The translations under genes were made by a program, and so were the position numbers. From positions 1 through 43,323 of the IMG/VR virus record IMGVR_UViG_3300044796_000202: a DNA stretch of 43,323 bases; one strand, given 5' to 3'. The notes beneath the pieces are model-generated. The model was not told the origin of the DNA. It ran no database searches and saw nothing but the letters and a program-made list of their open reading frames with translations. Positions 21,267 to 30,279 of this stretch are shown one piece after another (the stretch's first letter is position 1; every line of letters begins with the position of its first letter). The DNA is from a virus.

Positions 21267-23396
21267 TTATAAAGAGTTACAATTTCCACTGGTGAGCAGG
21301 TTGGCTATGGTTATATATCCCAATTTTCCGGTTGAGGTATAACAAGCAATGGCGGTACTTGCTCCCGTCCCATAATGGGGCGCGGCCTTTTCGTCGGTGA
21401 TATCGCCATTCACATCAAGCGCCGTTGCTGGCGTTGAAGTATTTATTCCCAAGCTAGTCCCTGTTGCATTCCATAATGCAGACCCATTCAACGCTAATAA
21501 GGTATCCGTAGCATCGGGGACGATAATCGTCCTATTTGCCGTTACTTCACTCGTATCAAATCCCACCTGATTACGCGTATCAGCGTCTTCTATGACAAAT
21601 TGTCCCTCTTTATCATCGGCTATCGTGTAATCAATGGTAAGCCCGCTCCCCGTGCCATAGGTTGTGGAAGCATCCGTGGCCGCGACATAATCAGTGCCGG
21701 CCGAAGCGGGGTCTATGGCGGTCACTTGGCCAGAACTGATACCAGTAACTATGAAATAGGCATCGTCATTGCCGCCAGAGAGGGCAACTTCATCACCAAG
21801 CACATAGCCGCTCCCTGCGTTGTTTATAGCGAATGTATTCGGTGTACCGGTAGCATTTTGTGAATTTGCTCCTGGCTTTGCGAGTACGTTCCCGCCGAAT
21901 GCACCTCCGCCTCCTCCGTAGGAATCGACATTGCCACCTGATAATGGGCCGCCCCCTCCATATTGATTGGCTGAACCTGGATAGCCAGAACTATTCGCGC
22001 CCCCTGCGGCACTATTAACGCTTCCTCCTTGCGTAAATCCTGTATTTTGGGCATCTAAATTGATCGTCCCTCCCTGTCCGTAGACGTTGGTGACGGGGGT
22101 GCTGGCTGATGGCTGAATTGAGAATCCAGGGTCAGAGTAATAGAAATTATTATTGCTTGTCCCGTCAAAGATGAAATTTGCGCTTCCCGCACTCTTGATG
22201 GCAACTTCTGCATTGGAAAAATCACCACACCCACCGATTTCCAGATGGCCATAGATATCAAAACAATCAACCGTGCTTGAGCCAATATATAAGTTGACCA
22301 GATTCCGTAAAGCGATTGCCCCAAAAAGAAACTGATTCTTTGGCACTGTTAATGAAAGTTGTGCTTGCGGGGTACTCGTACCGATGCCGACACCATCAAT
22401 GCCTGAATACAGTAAAGGGTTTCCATTATTGTCATACGTCCCAAAAACCTGCGCGGGAAGTTGCTGGACAGTAACATTGGTGATATGGCCTACGAAAGTC
22501 GAGGTAGCAGTTATAATAATTTCGTTTTGCGTGTTTCCCGTGGTGTAATCAATGAAAGACACGCTACCCGCATTATAGGCAAAGGTATGGCTACTGCCCG
22601 AAGAGCCAAGCTGGATGGCAAGCGAACCAGCAGAGCCGCCGATGGTCGCCGTCACCTTATATAAGTAAGGATTTGAAATAGCAATCGTCTGTGAAAGCGT
22701 CAGGGCACTTGCAGGGGAGATGCTGTCCACGGTGAATGTCGCTCCCATGCCTGAACCATAGAGAACGCCGTAGGTCGAGCCGACATTATAACCAACCCCT
22801 TCTTCTCCTGGCCCATCAAGATTCCATCCGGTGATAGCGCCACTTCCATCTACGGTATTTATATCTATCCCCGCATTGCCGTCCCCGCCATCTAAGCCGA
22901 CGACATCTCCATTGGCATATCCCGTCCCCGCATTCACCAGTGTTGCCGTAAGTGGCGCTCCGGAGGTCGGATAAGTAAAGTTCTCCTGGTTGGTTCCATT
23001 AGTCCAACCGCTTCCCACAGTCCAATCGCTATCACTTGAAAAATTGCTTTGGGATACTAAATTCGAGCCAAGTGGCGTGAGAGGTTGCGTGATAACGACC
23101 GCACCTGTTGAAGATGATTGGACAGTAGAAGAAGAACCGAGAGAACCAGATGCTCCATAATAAGGAAAATAAGATGGCGTACCGGTTGCTGAACCGCCGC
23201 CGCCGGAACAGCCACCCTCAATTCCTTTGCAGGAGATAATCCAGTTAGGACTGAGGGGCGAAAGATATGCTTGAGTTGTCGAGGGTACGAAACTATCCGT
23301 CGGCGTGAGCAAAAGATAATTCGGTGATGCGGCAGTGCAAATCTGGGCTATGCAGAGTCCTAAGATTATTGATGAGATTGTAAAGATTTTTTTCAT
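21267..23396 (-). CDS. Exported fibre-like protein
   Basis: 709 aa with a typical signal peptide (KKIFTISSIILGLCIAQICTAAS). The mature part is rich in Gly/Ser/Thr/Asn and strand-forming stretches and contains GIGTSTPQAQLSL and LGINTSTPATALDV, motifs I associate with S74-type fibres and with surface proteins of Patescibacteria. Two related segments (NAGTGYANGDVVGLDGGD and NAGSGYVLGDEVALSGG) look like an internal repeat, followed by a Gly-rich linker (GGGGAFGG). A C-terminal peptidase S74 domain is not visible. Host binding is likely, but a signal peptide is unusual for a virion protein. Confidence 0.7.
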   Translation of the reverse strand: MKKIFTISSIILGLCIAQICTAASPNYLLLTPTDSFVPSTTQAYLSPLSPNWIISCKGIEGGCSGGGGSATGTPSYFPYYGASGSLGSSSTVQSSSTGAVVITQPLTPLGSNLVSQSNFSSDSDWTVGSGWTNGTNQENFTYPTSGAPLTATLVNAGTGYANGDVVGLDGGDGNAGIDINTVDGSGAITGWNLDGPGEEGVGYNVGSTYGVLYGSGMGATFTVDSISPASALTLSQTIAISNPYLYKVTATIGGSAGSLAIQLGSSGSSHTFAYNAGSVSFIDYTTGNTQNEIIITATSTFVGHITNVTVQQLPAQVFGTYDNNGNPLLYSGIDGVGIGTSTPQAQLSLTVPKNQFLFGAIALRNLVNLYIGSSTVDCFDIYGHLEIGGCGDFSNAEVAIKSAGSANFIFDGTSNNNFYYSDPGFSIQPSASTPVTNVYGQGGTINLDAQNTGFTQGGSVNSAAGGANSSGYPGSANQYGGGGPLSGGNVDSYGGGGGAFGGNVLAKPGANSQNATGTPNTFAINNAGSGYVLGDEVALSGGNDDAYFIVTGISSGQVTAIDPASAGTDYVAATDASTTYGTGSGLTIDYTIADDKEGQFVIEDADTRNQVGFDTSEVTANRTIIVPDATDTLLALNGSALWNATGTSLGINTSTPATALDVNGDITDEKAAPHYGTGASTAIACYTSTGKLGYITIANLLTSGNCNSL

Positions 23397-23749
23397 GTGT
23401 ATATCGAATAACTTACGCCATCCCCTGCGTTTGCAACGGCGAGATAGAGCAAAGAGGCATCTACTACATCAAATCGTTGTGAAGCTCCCTGAACCAACTG
23501 CTCGCCTAATCCTACTTTTCCTCCAGTTATCGGTTCTGCTTTTGCGTTCGCATCTCCTATGGCCACGGTGTTTCCATTCGTGTTATAGGCATATACGACT
23601 ACCCAACGACATGGCGTGGAAGTATTGATGAGCTTCGCCGCCACCGTGGTAAATTCATTTGTCTGCATTCCTGTGAGCGTGTTGAAAGCACACATCGGCA
23701 ACGGCACGAAATTATCCTCGCGTGGGACGTTAGTAGGTTTCAGATTCAT
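23393..23749 (-). CDS. Small structural-type protein with REDNF motif
   Basis: 118 aa, beta-rich, beginning with VPREDNFVPLPM. The same R[DE]xNF[IV] start is present in 34041-34397 and 34398-34673, so this is a paralogue or shares an attachment motif. Overlaps the fibre start by four bases. No signal peptide. Likely virion component such as fibre adaptor or decoration. Confidence 0.55.
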   Translation of the reverse strand: MNLKPTNVPREDNFVPLPMCAFNTLTGMQTNEFTTVAAKLINTSTPCRWVVVYAYNTNGNTVAIGDANAKAEPITGGKVGLGEQLVQGASQRFDVVDASLLYLAVANAGDGVSYSIYT

Positions 23750-24056
23750 GGATGTCGTATTTCTTTTCCCATTCCTCCTGTTTCTTTCCTTGCAGTTTTT
23801 CCTTGCACGGCACTTTTACCCATGGGAACCAAGTTTTCCACGGAAGGTTTAGGGGGCAGACGAAAAACCTATTATCTCTGTTTTCCCGTAACAGGACCTC
23901 ATCGCTCATCTCAAAAAGGACATGATGCTTGCCGCAAGACCAGAGAAACCCATTGAAATTCTTTTGTTCATCAACGTTAAAATTCTGCGCGATAAAATCT
24001 TTTATCGTCACGGGTGAGAATTCAGGCGTGAGGTCGAATGGGGAGTATTTTTTCAT
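23730..24056 (-). CDS. Hypothetical protein
   Basis: 108 aa, aromatic and Lys-rich (KNFNGFLWSCGKHH, LPWKTWFPWVKVPCKE). Overlaps the next gene by 20 nt and the previous by four bases. Not recognised. Confidence 0.5.
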   Translation of the reverse strand: MKKYSPFDLTPEFSPVTIKDFIAQNFNVDEQKNFNGFLWSCGKHHVLFEMSDEVLLRENRDNRFFVCPLNLPWKTWFPWVKVPCKEKLQGKKQEEWEKKYDIHESETY

Positions 24057-24841
24057 GGGATCACAATTATTTTCCTTCTACAGGATGTTATATCCACCAT
24101 TGTTTGCCCCAATCCCCCATTGTAGAGATCGGATATTTCTTGGCTGGAAAGTGCTTTTGACCAAAGCCCTATTTCATCCATTGCGCCGTTATAGAAGAAG
24201 TTATTGCCAGAACGATTTCCAAAGTAAAGATTTGTTGAAAAATCGGTAAAAGTTACCATACCAGAAGCACCCTGAGAAACATCGTTGATATAAAGAGTTA
24301 CCGCAGTTCCCGATCTAATAAAAACAAGATTTGACCAACTAGAAGTGGAAAGTGTAACCGACCACGATGGCCAACTATCGGAATTTTTTGAAGCAAATAT
24401 GATAGTTTGAGTTCCGCTGGGATTATAAAGACCGATGCCATATCCATTGGTTCCATTTGTGTTGTCACGTTTATCAATAAGATTGTTCAAATTTCCCGTG
24501 CTTGGAAGAGAATTCGGTTTTACCCAAAAACTCCAAGACATCGTGGAAGGAGTGAGGTCTGAATTTTGAGCTATAGCGATACCACTGGATGAACCGTTAA
24601 AACCTGCTCCCTCTCCCACGATTCCATTACCAGTTGAATAGGTAATAGTTGTATCCACTCCATTATTCGTTCCGACATAATCGTTGGAATTACCTTGCAT
24701 ATTCCAGTAGGAAACCAAGTCTGTAGTAAGGGTTCCTCCAGATAATGTATTCACTTGGAACTGTTTACCCAACGTACACGCATAAACTGGTGTCGCACTT
24801 ATAAACAGTATTGATAGAAATAAAAGAAATATTTTTTTCAT
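24053..24841 (-). CDS. Exported LamG/concanavalin-like protein
   Basis: 262 aa from the ATG at 24841; the in-frame TTG at 24847 is not needed. Signal peptide KKIFLLFLSILFISATPVYAC, where the Cys could be a lipidation site though the lipobox is imperfect. The mature part has LamG-type motifs: LVSYWNMQGNSNDYVGTNNG, MSWSFWVKPN, WSNLVFIRSGTAVTLYIND, MDEIGLWSKALSSQEI. Such domains bind glycans or proteins. A cell-surface or tail-tip binding role is likely. Confidence 0.72.
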   Translation of the reverse strand: MKKIFLLFLSILFISATPVYACTLGKQFQVNTLSGGTLTTDLVSYWNMQGNSNDYVGTNNGVDTTITYSTGNGIVGEGAGFNGSSSGIAIAQNSDLTPSTMSWSFWVKPNSLPSTGNLNNLIDKRDNTNGTNGYGIGLYNPSGTQTIIFASKNSDSWPSWSVTLSTSSWSNLVFIRSGTAVTLYINDVSQGASGMVTFTDFSTNLYFGNRSGNNFFYNGAMDEIGLWSKALSSQEISDLYNGGLGQTMVDITSCRRKIIVIP

Positions 24842-24921
24842 TTCCAAAATTTTTCACCATGCCAACAGGAAGCATCGGCAGTAAATATATTTTTTATAAT
24901 TGCGATGAATTTTTTGATCAT
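24838..24921 (-). CDS. Possible 27-aa peptide
   Basis: MIKKFIAIIKNIFTADASCW..., amphipathic N-terminus. It ends by ATGA overlap at the LamG gene start and fills the gap after the upstream gene. Only the coupling supports it. Confidence 0.3.
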   Translation of the reverse strand: MIKKFIAIIKNIFTADASCWHGEKFWK

Positions 24922-24925
24922 AATA

Positions 24926-25765
24926 TCAGTACTCAATTTGAACAGTTGCTCCGGTTGAACTTGCGGCGGACATGACAAGCCGAACTATCGCACCAACACC
25001 GATTGTTGTAGAACCATTTGGCGTCAAAACAGTCGTCGTAGCGATATTCGTACAAGTTTGTCCCGAAGTGAATGCGCTCGAGGATGCCGATGTCCGCGTA
25101 CCACCCCAAACGATATTGAAGGTAAAGGTGTTGCCGGAAGCATTATCATTGATACACTCCACCCTTTGGAGCGTCGTCGTTGCGGGCATATCAATGTTGA
25201 ACGGGATGTCATCGGTTGAAGATGGCGCGTAGTCATAGATTGTTTTAGAGGTGGTGGCAATCGAGGGAAGAGGGGCGGCGATATAGATTGTTCCCGTAGC
25301 TGAAACCGCTATTCCTGTCCCCGTTTGGAAAGTACCCGAGGCAATGCCACCGATAGAGATGCTGGATGTTGTGATAAATCCAGAAGTATTTACGAAATTG
25401 ATGACGCCATTCGATCCTACATTTATGTCGGTTCCCGACGAGTAGGCGAGAAGATTCAAAAAGAGCTGTGCCGTCGTCGTGGTGATGGTGGACTGGGACG
25501 AAGTGCCAATGATAGTGAACGTAAATGTCGGGCCTTGGACACCATTTATAGTCGTTGTTGCTCCCGTCGGATTCGCATATTGATAGGTTAAAAATGGCGA
25601 TGTAGAGGCTACTTGGAGATACTGCCCTACTGCCGTGCTTGAAGCCGTGCCTATTCCGGTGCATCCTTGATAGCCGGCGCACACCACGGCAGAAGCCGAA
25701 TCAACAGCCAAGAGAGAGCCGACAACCGCGCCCGCGATAATCAAAAGGGATAGAAATTTCTTCAT
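24926..25765 (-). CDS. Exported fibre-like protein of late promoter P3
   Basis: 279 aa. Signal peptide (KKFLSLLIIAGAVVGSLLAVDSASA), then a Ser/Thr/Gly-rich, strand-forming body (ATTTINGVQGPTFTFTIIGTSS, LLAYSSGTDINVGSNGVINF), the composition of fibre proteins seen in phages from Patescibacteria-rich samples. The C-terminal third (RVECINDNASGNTFTFNIVWGG) looks like a beta-sandwich. A late promoter lies just before the ATG. Surface-exposed fibre or host-surface modification; function inferred. Confidence 0.6.
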   Translation of the reverse strand: MKKFLSLLIIAGAVVGSLLAVDSASAVVCAGYQGCTGIGTASSTAVGQYLQVASTSPFLTYQYANPTGATTTINGVQGPTFTFTIIGTSSQSTITTTTAQLFLNLLAYSSGTDINVGSNGVINFVNTSGFITTSSISIGGIASGTFQTGTGIAVSATGTIYIAAPLPSIATTSKTIYDYAPSSTDDIPFNIDMPATTTLQRVECINDNASGNTFTFNIVWGGTRTSASSSAFTSGQTCTNIATTTVLTPNGSTTIGVGAIVRLVMSAASSTGATVQIEY

Positions 25766-25771
25766 ATTTCA

Positions 25772-25811
25772 AGGGTAGCAAGGGTTTCGGAATGTACAAT
25801 TTGCGTGGATA
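25772..25811 (-). promoter_or_regulatory. Late promoter P3 (fibre gene)
   Basis: Minus strand: box TATCCACGCAAATTGTAC ending in the -35 TTGTAC at 25799-25794, a 16-nt spacer, -10 TACCCT (25777-25772) with an upstream TGC, and ATG 6 nt further at 25765. Same arrangement as the sites at 30.2, 40.9 and 43.0 kb. Confidence 0.8.
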
Positions 25812-25867
25812 TAAGTTAGGGGTTGCAATAAAATGGGAAGTATGCTTGTATTATGGGTATAAGGTCG

Positions 25868-25918
25868 CGCGGCAACGTGGCTATAAACAAGCTCCGTGTT
25901 GCCGCATGGAGCTTTTTT
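25868..25918 (+). promoter_or_regulatory. Leader with terminator/pseudoknot fold
   Basis: Plus-strand leader of the only plus-strand cassette. AGCTCC (25890-25895) and GGAGCT (25908-25913) form a perfect stem followed by six T, a rho-independent terminator. The 12-nt loop contains GTTGCCGC (25898-25905), complementary over 8 bp to upstream GCGGCAAC (25869-25876). The RNA can thus form an antiterminator-like or pseudoknot alternative. A promoter with TTGCAA at 25823-25828 and a poor -10 near 25846-25854 is possible. Confidence 0.6.
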
Positions 25919-25940
25919 ATAAACCTAATAAATCAATAAT

Positions 25941-26594
25941 ATGTCAATAGCACAAATCATCTCTTTAGTGTTTTCCCTGAAAGCACAATTAGCCGTTCTA
26001 CAGAATGAGCTTTTGAGCTTGCAGAACGCCAGCACATCAGCGCAAGTAAGTTCAACGCCAGTAGGATTCGTTCCTTGGACGCCAAGTTCCACATGGCAAC
26101 AGCCAAGTTCAAATATGCCCTTGGGTGCGGCAGAACCGACGAGTATGCCTGCAGAAACTATGGGAAGCATCCAGTTGTCTGGTAATGGAAGCACTCTTTC
26201 GGATGGGATAGAAGTTTTCCCTACAGGAGAAATGCTAGGGGGAGGAACATGTATCGTGATTTTAGATCAAAGTGGCAATCCGATAACTGATGCCTCTGCG
26301 ACAATTACGACCGATAGTTTGACAAACACCCAGCAAGCAAATGGCCGGTGGACAGCAATTGGCTCTTATGATGTGAATAATCAAGTAACGCAAGTTACCG
26401 ATTTTTCAACACCTAATTTTCCAAACTGTTCTTACATTGCATCAGTAAATTCAAAAGGCACTGATACGTTTGCATCTGCGCCAGGCTATCATTTCTTGTA
26501 TGCGCCCCCTAGCGATGGGTCACATGATATCATTGTTTCAGCCCTAGGTTCAACACAGTCGGTTACGATTGAATCAACATCTTCGGGACAATAG
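25941..26594 (+). CDS. Moron-like plus-strand protein
   Basis: 217 aa, opposite to all surrounding genes. N-terminal helix (AQIISLVFSLKAQLAVLQNELLSLQ) may be a weak anchor or coiled coil, then a Ser/Thr/Pro-rich linker with Trp (VPWTPSSTWQQPSS) and a beta-sandwich-like domain (GGTCIVILDQSGNPITDASATITTDS, a pattern like an Ig/carboxypeptidase-regulatory-like fold with one Cys pair). Exposed at the cell surface is plausible. No SD; the leader above may regulate it. Recently acquired accessory gene by position (inference). Confidence 0.6.
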   Translation: MSIAQIISLVFSLKAQLAVLQNELLSLQNASTSAQVSSTPVGFVPWTPSSTWQQPSSNMPLGAAEPTSMPAETMGSIQLSGNGSTLSDGIEVFPTGEMLGGGTCIVILDQSGNPITDASATITTDSLTNTQQANGRWTAIGSYDVNNQVTQVTDFSTPNFPNCSYIASVNSKGTDTFASAPGYHFLYAPPSDGSHDIIVSALGSTQSVTIESTSSGQ

Positions 26595-26596
26595 AA

Positions 26597-26734
26597 ATGG
26601 AAACGTTTGCAGGAATCTGTGGTGCGGGAGTGATGATAGGAGTAATACTATTCGCTCCTGAAATTGCATTGCCTGTAGCCATCCTCTTTATCTTAGGTTT
26701 CGTAGGGATTAAAGTTTGGCAGTATTACTCCTAA
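26597..26734 (+). CDS. Small two-pass membrane protein
   Basis: 45 aa: METFAGICGAGVMIGVILFA and a second hydrophobic run ALPVAILFILGFVGIKVW, separated by PEI. It follows the plus-strand gene by two bases, so the two form an operon, and its end overlaps the convergent minus-strand gene by 26 bp. Small membrane partner or holin-like; function unknown. Confidence 0.6.
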   Translation: METFAGICGAGVMIGVILFAPEIALPVAILFILGFVGIKVWQYYS

Positions 26735-28763
26735 GCGAAACAAGCCCTTTTTTGCCGGAAGGTTGTTTTATATCTACAAGCCCTTTTTGGGGTTTTGTAG
26801 TTTTTTTAGGTGGCGTGATATCACGCATATCTTTTTTGACTATTTTAACTAAACCCTCTTTTGTGGTGGGCTTTTTGGCTTCATCTTTCGGCACGTTCAC
26901 GCCTCTCTTTTTCAACGCCGCCATGAGGTCATTGTACGCTTTTGGTTTAGTATCCCGTAAAGTATTCAACGCCGTCTTCATACCCTTTGTCTCAAAAATG
27001 TTATTGCCAAAGTGATTGGTAATTTTGTCGTTCAGTTTTTCCCCCACCATGCCACCGATGATTGCACCAACAGGACCGCCTAATTTGTCACCGATATAAA
27101 TTTCAGCCGCCCTCGCGCCTTGCCGCAAAAACGACTCCCACATCCCCTTATTTTTAGGCAATTTTTTACCCTGCACATACTTCTTTAGGTTCTTTGCGTT
27201 CGTAAGATCACGCGACATTTTCGTCAATTTGTCGTACAGAGGCTTGTCTTCCTCCTTGATCCGTCCACGAATACTCTCCCCGTAAGCATGGGCTAATGCT
27301 TTATGAGCAAGCATTTCTGCGTTTGGTTTAGGATTAGAATAACTTGCCTTTGATGCCAGATGATGAGTTTTTTGAGCGGCACGTCGTTCTTTGTCGGTCA
27401 TTTTTCCTCTCCCTCCGGAATCAGCCTTTAATTCTCTTTGCACTATATCAGCCGCTTTATTTCTATCATCTTTGGTGTTAATTCTGTCTCCTTCGATAAA
27501 ACTACCCGCACGATTAGAATCTCCCAGAGTAGAAACCGGTACACTTGAATTTTCTTGTGCGTCAATAAGATTATCTTTTCCTTCTTCGACGGCTCCTTCG
27601 ACTTGTTGTCGTTTTTCCTCATTAAACGATGCACGTCCATTCCCGTCGTCTTCTATAAGTCCGAATTGCGAAGCCGTATTTACAGAATCCTTGCCCGCCG
27701 GAGTATTTGCATAATTTGAAGCTGGCTGATTCCCCTGCATGATTTGGCTAACACCATTTTTCAATGTTGCCGATGCCGCAAGAGCCGCTAAAGATTCCGC
27801 ATCGGGTTGAGTGGTCTGGGCGGGTTGAGCAGGTTCTCCGGCGTTCACTTGTGCTTTCGCGGGTTCGGCTTGGTTTTGGTCGTTTATTGGTGCGGGTTGG
27901 TCAGCGGGAGCGGATGTAGAAGACGTGTCAGTCGGAGGGGGCGTTGAATTGCCACCACCAGCGATATCCTGTACTACGCCTTGTGCTACGCCCGTTACTG
28001 CCCCTCCCACTGCTCCCACCACGCCTCCCCCTAGTGGATCAACGGCTTCCCCTCCCACTGCTCCAATTCCTGCGTCCACGGCGGCATCAGTGAGGGGTTT
28101 TGAAACATAAGGAGAAATTAAAGACCACAAACTCCCTAATCCAGCGAGACCTAATCCTGCCACTTCTTCTGCGGGATTAAGGGATGAACCTGAAGAAGAA
28201 CTTGAAGGCGCACTGCTTGCGGCATCGGCGGTGTTTATCCCTGTTGCTTGATTAAAATACTTCTCTACTTCATTCACATAATTCTGAGTACTGCCATAGG
28301 TGTTGTTCGCTCCATAGGTTGGATCAATATACGCATCGGGATTTCCCGCGTTCCATGCACTCGCAATCTGAGCAGGGGTTAATTTCCCCAATTCGGGATA
28401 AGCTGGATCGCCTGTCGTACCCCATTCATTTATGATGCTATAAGCAATTTCGTTTTGTTGTTGAGGGGTAAGTTGCTGTCCTGGCGTATATTGTACTCCC
28501 GCTTTCGGTGCATATTCTTCTAAAAATGCAGGAGTCATTTGAAACGCACCAGTTGAGTTTGCATTATCTCCCGTACTATCTCCCGCATTATAATCTCCAC
28601 CCGATTCAGCCATTCCGATTGATTTTGTAAGAGCCAAAACACCAGGATCAAGAGATTGACCTTGCGATTGAGTCTGCGCGATGGGTTGGGGCTGTGTCTG
28701 GGCTACCGGCTGTGGTTGCGTCTGCGCCCCGCCCTGAATTGTTGGGGTGGCGTTTGGTTCCAT
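26709..28763 (-). CDS. Internal virion protein with transglycosylase domain
   Basis: 684 aa. Gln/Pro-rich N-terminus (1-38), then an SLT/lysozyme-like domain with catalytic Glu53 in GMAESGG and GAFQMTP at 72-78, followed by PAQIASAWNAGNP. A long Ala/Gly/Ser-rich linker with a glycine-zipper region (AAVDAGIGAVGGEAV...GGGVVGAVGGAVTG, about 227-265) may insert into the membrane. The C-terminus is basic and charged. This matches ejected core proteins of podoviruses that open the cell wall for DNA entry. Confidence 0.72.
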   Translation of the reverse strand: MEPNATPTIQGGAQTQPQPVAQTQPQPIAQTQSQGQSLDPGVLALTKSIGMAESGGDYNAGDSTGDNANSTGAFQMTPAFLEEYAPKAGVQYTPGQQLTPQQQNEIAYSIINEWGTTGDPAYPELGKLTPAQIASAWNAGNPDAYIDPTYGANNTYGSTQNYVNEVEKYFNQATGINTADAASSAPSSSSSGSSLNPAEEVAGLGLAGLGSLWSLISPYVSKPLTDAAVDAGIGAVGGEAVDPLGGGVVGAVGGAVTGVAQGVVQDIAGGGNSTPPPTDTSSTSAPADQPAPINDQNQAEPAKAQVNAGEPAQPAQTTQPDAESLAALAASATLKNGVSQIMQGNQPASNYANTPAGKDSVNTASQFGLIEDDGNGRASFNEEKRQQVEGAVEEGKDNLIDAQENSSVPVSTLGDSNRAGSFIEGDRINTKDDRNKAADIVQRELKADSGGRGKMTDKERRAAQKTHHLASKASYSNPKPNAEMLAHKALAHAYGESIRGRIKEEDKPLYDKLTKMSRDLTNAKNLKKYVQGKKLPKNKGMWESFLRQGARAAEIYIGDKLGGPVGAIIGGMVGEKLNDKITNHFGNNIFETKGMKTALNTLRDTKPKAYNDLMAALKKRGVNVPKDEAKKPTTKEGLVKIVKKDMRDITPPKKTTKPQKGLVDIKQPSGKKGLVSLRSNTAKL

Positions 28764-28765
28764 GA

Positions 28766-30232
28766 TTATTGATAACCGCTAAAGATACTTCCCGATAATG
28801 CACTCGGAGGATTCGTCCCGCCAGGGACAGATGTTACGGAAGAACCGCCAGATACTGTTCCACCCCCTGCCGCACCCGAAGCACGGTTGTTGTAGGTAGA
28901 TTGAGCTTCTGCGGTAAGTTGAGCGAGGACTTGTGATATCGTCTGATTATTAGCCGATCCATTCACCAATGATTGTTGAAGCAGTCGAGAAGCGTCCGTT
29001 ACTGTCCCGCCCGGCGCGAGAAGGGGAGCCATCTGTGTCGCAAAGGTAGTGAGATAATTTCCAAGAGTCTGGTACTGCGCACTATTCGCGCCACTGTACT
29101 GACCCGCCGCCCATTGGCTCGCAAGGTTCCCAAGATTCAAGGAGCTTGAATTAAGACTTGGATTTGCCGCGAGATAACTGGTTATGTTTGCCGCCGCACC
29201 ATTTCCCGCATCGAGTGCCTGTTGAAGCGGGATAAGAGCCGCACCAGCCGCTTGTGCGCCCTGAAGTTGACCCACATGAACCAAAGCCGCTTGAGCAGAT
29301 GTGCCAGCAGTCCCTGCACTGTTCGCCGCAAGAGGACTATAGGTATTCGTAAGTGGATTATACGATTGCGTTGCCGGATTCTGGCCAGGTTGTGGAGCCG
29401 CCAATGTTCCCGCGGCGTTAAGACCGCTCTGTTGCGTGCCTTGCTGTGCGGTTGCGGCCGCCGCTTGTGCCTGAGAAGCAGTAAGTTCAGTCGCAATCGG
29501 AGCTTCCATCCCTGCTAGTGTATTTTGAATTTGACCTGATTCTCCCGTGGCTCCTTGCAAAGAAATACCAGGCGTATTATTTACACTACCCTGTGCTTGT
29601 GCGGCTTGCCCTTGGAGGGTGGCAAGTTGCTGTTTTTCTTGCGCCGCCGCAGTTTGAGCCGCTGTATAATCCGCCGATGGTTGCGAAGCAGTAGAAGCTA
29701 AAGAACCTACGAGTCCGGGGAATGTAGGAGCGGAAGAGGTGTAGGGATTCTGGTTTTGTGAAGATGCAGGGTTTGTTGAAGGAGAATAATTTGAACTTAC
29801 CAGAGGGGGCGTTCCCGTTGATTGCGTGTTGCCCGAAGCAGGTGCGGTGTATTCCTGTCCTGCATTATTCAATAATTGTCCATTGGCGGAAAATTGATAT
29901 CCTGCAGGCATACTGGTAAGACCATACTTGGCTAGATTTTGTTGATTCTGTGTAGTTGCGGGAGCAGTTCCATTATTCGCCCCACTCGCAAAAGTAGGAG
30001 TAATTCCTCCATTCGGATCGGTAAATCCCGTAACGCTGGGTGATGATGCGGGCTGACTTCCTATGCCTAAAGTTCCCGCGCTCGCACTGCCACCCAATAC
30101 CAATCCCTGTTGGGGAGAACGAATAGGACTTGAACCGGTTTGAGTATTCAGGTTTTGTGAGCCAAGAAAAGGAGACAAAGGAACCAATCCTTTTGTCCCT
30201 GTCGCCGTTACGGTGTTATTCATTCCTGCCAT
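28766..30232 (-). CDS. Probable internal virion (ejection) protein
   Basis: 488 aa, low complexity: Ser/Gly/Thr/Asn/Gln-rich first third, Ala/Gln helical middle (AAQEKQQLATLQGQAAQAQG, TASQAQAAAATAQQG), then a helical domain near the C-terminus (QTLGNYLTTFATQMAPLL, SQVLAQLTAEAQ). Size, composition and its place between the adaptor and the transglycosylase fit an ejection protein. Preceded by late promoter P4. Confidence 0.6.
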   Translation of the reverse strand: MAGMNNTVTATGTKGLVPLSPFLGSQNLNTQTGSSPIRSPQQGLVLGGSASAGTLGIGSQPASSPSVTGFTDPNGGITPTFASGANNGTAPATTQNQQNLAKYGLTSMPAGYQFSANGQLLNNAGQEYTAPASGNTQSTGTPPLVSSNYSPSTNPASSQNQNPYTSSAPTFPGLVGSLASTASQPSADYTAAQTAAAQEKQQLATLQGQAAQAQGSVNNTPGISLQGATGESGQIQNTLAGMEAPIATELTASQAQAAAATAQQGTQQSGLNAAGTLAAPQPGQNPATQSYNPLTNTYSPLAANSAGTAGTSAQAALVHVGQLQGAQAAGAALIPLQQALDAGNGAAANITSYLAANPSLNSSSLNLGNLASQWAAGQYSGANSAQYQTLGNYLTTFATQMAPLLAPGGTVTDASRLLQQSLVNGSANNQTISQVLAQLTAEAQSTYNNRASGAAGGGTVSGGSSVTSVPGGTNPPSALSGSIFSGYQ

Positions 30233-30238
30233 TTCTTT

Positions 30239-30279
30239 AGTGTATAAGTTTATTTATTAAGTACAATTTAAGTGGATTA
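30239..30279 (-). promoter_or_regulatory. Late promoter P4 (internal virion protein gene)
   Basis: Minus strand: TAATCCACTTAAATTGTAC with -35 TTGTAC at 30266-30261, 16-nt spacer, -10 TACACT (30244-30239), ATG 6 nt on at 30232. It overlaps the stop codon of the adaptor gene and differs from the other boxes at two central bases. Confidence 0.75.

Noticed and set aside
21270-21290. AAATTGTA similarity to the late box before 21257
   Set aside because: Only the AAATTG core matches, the spacing to ATG is shorter and the bases are coding.
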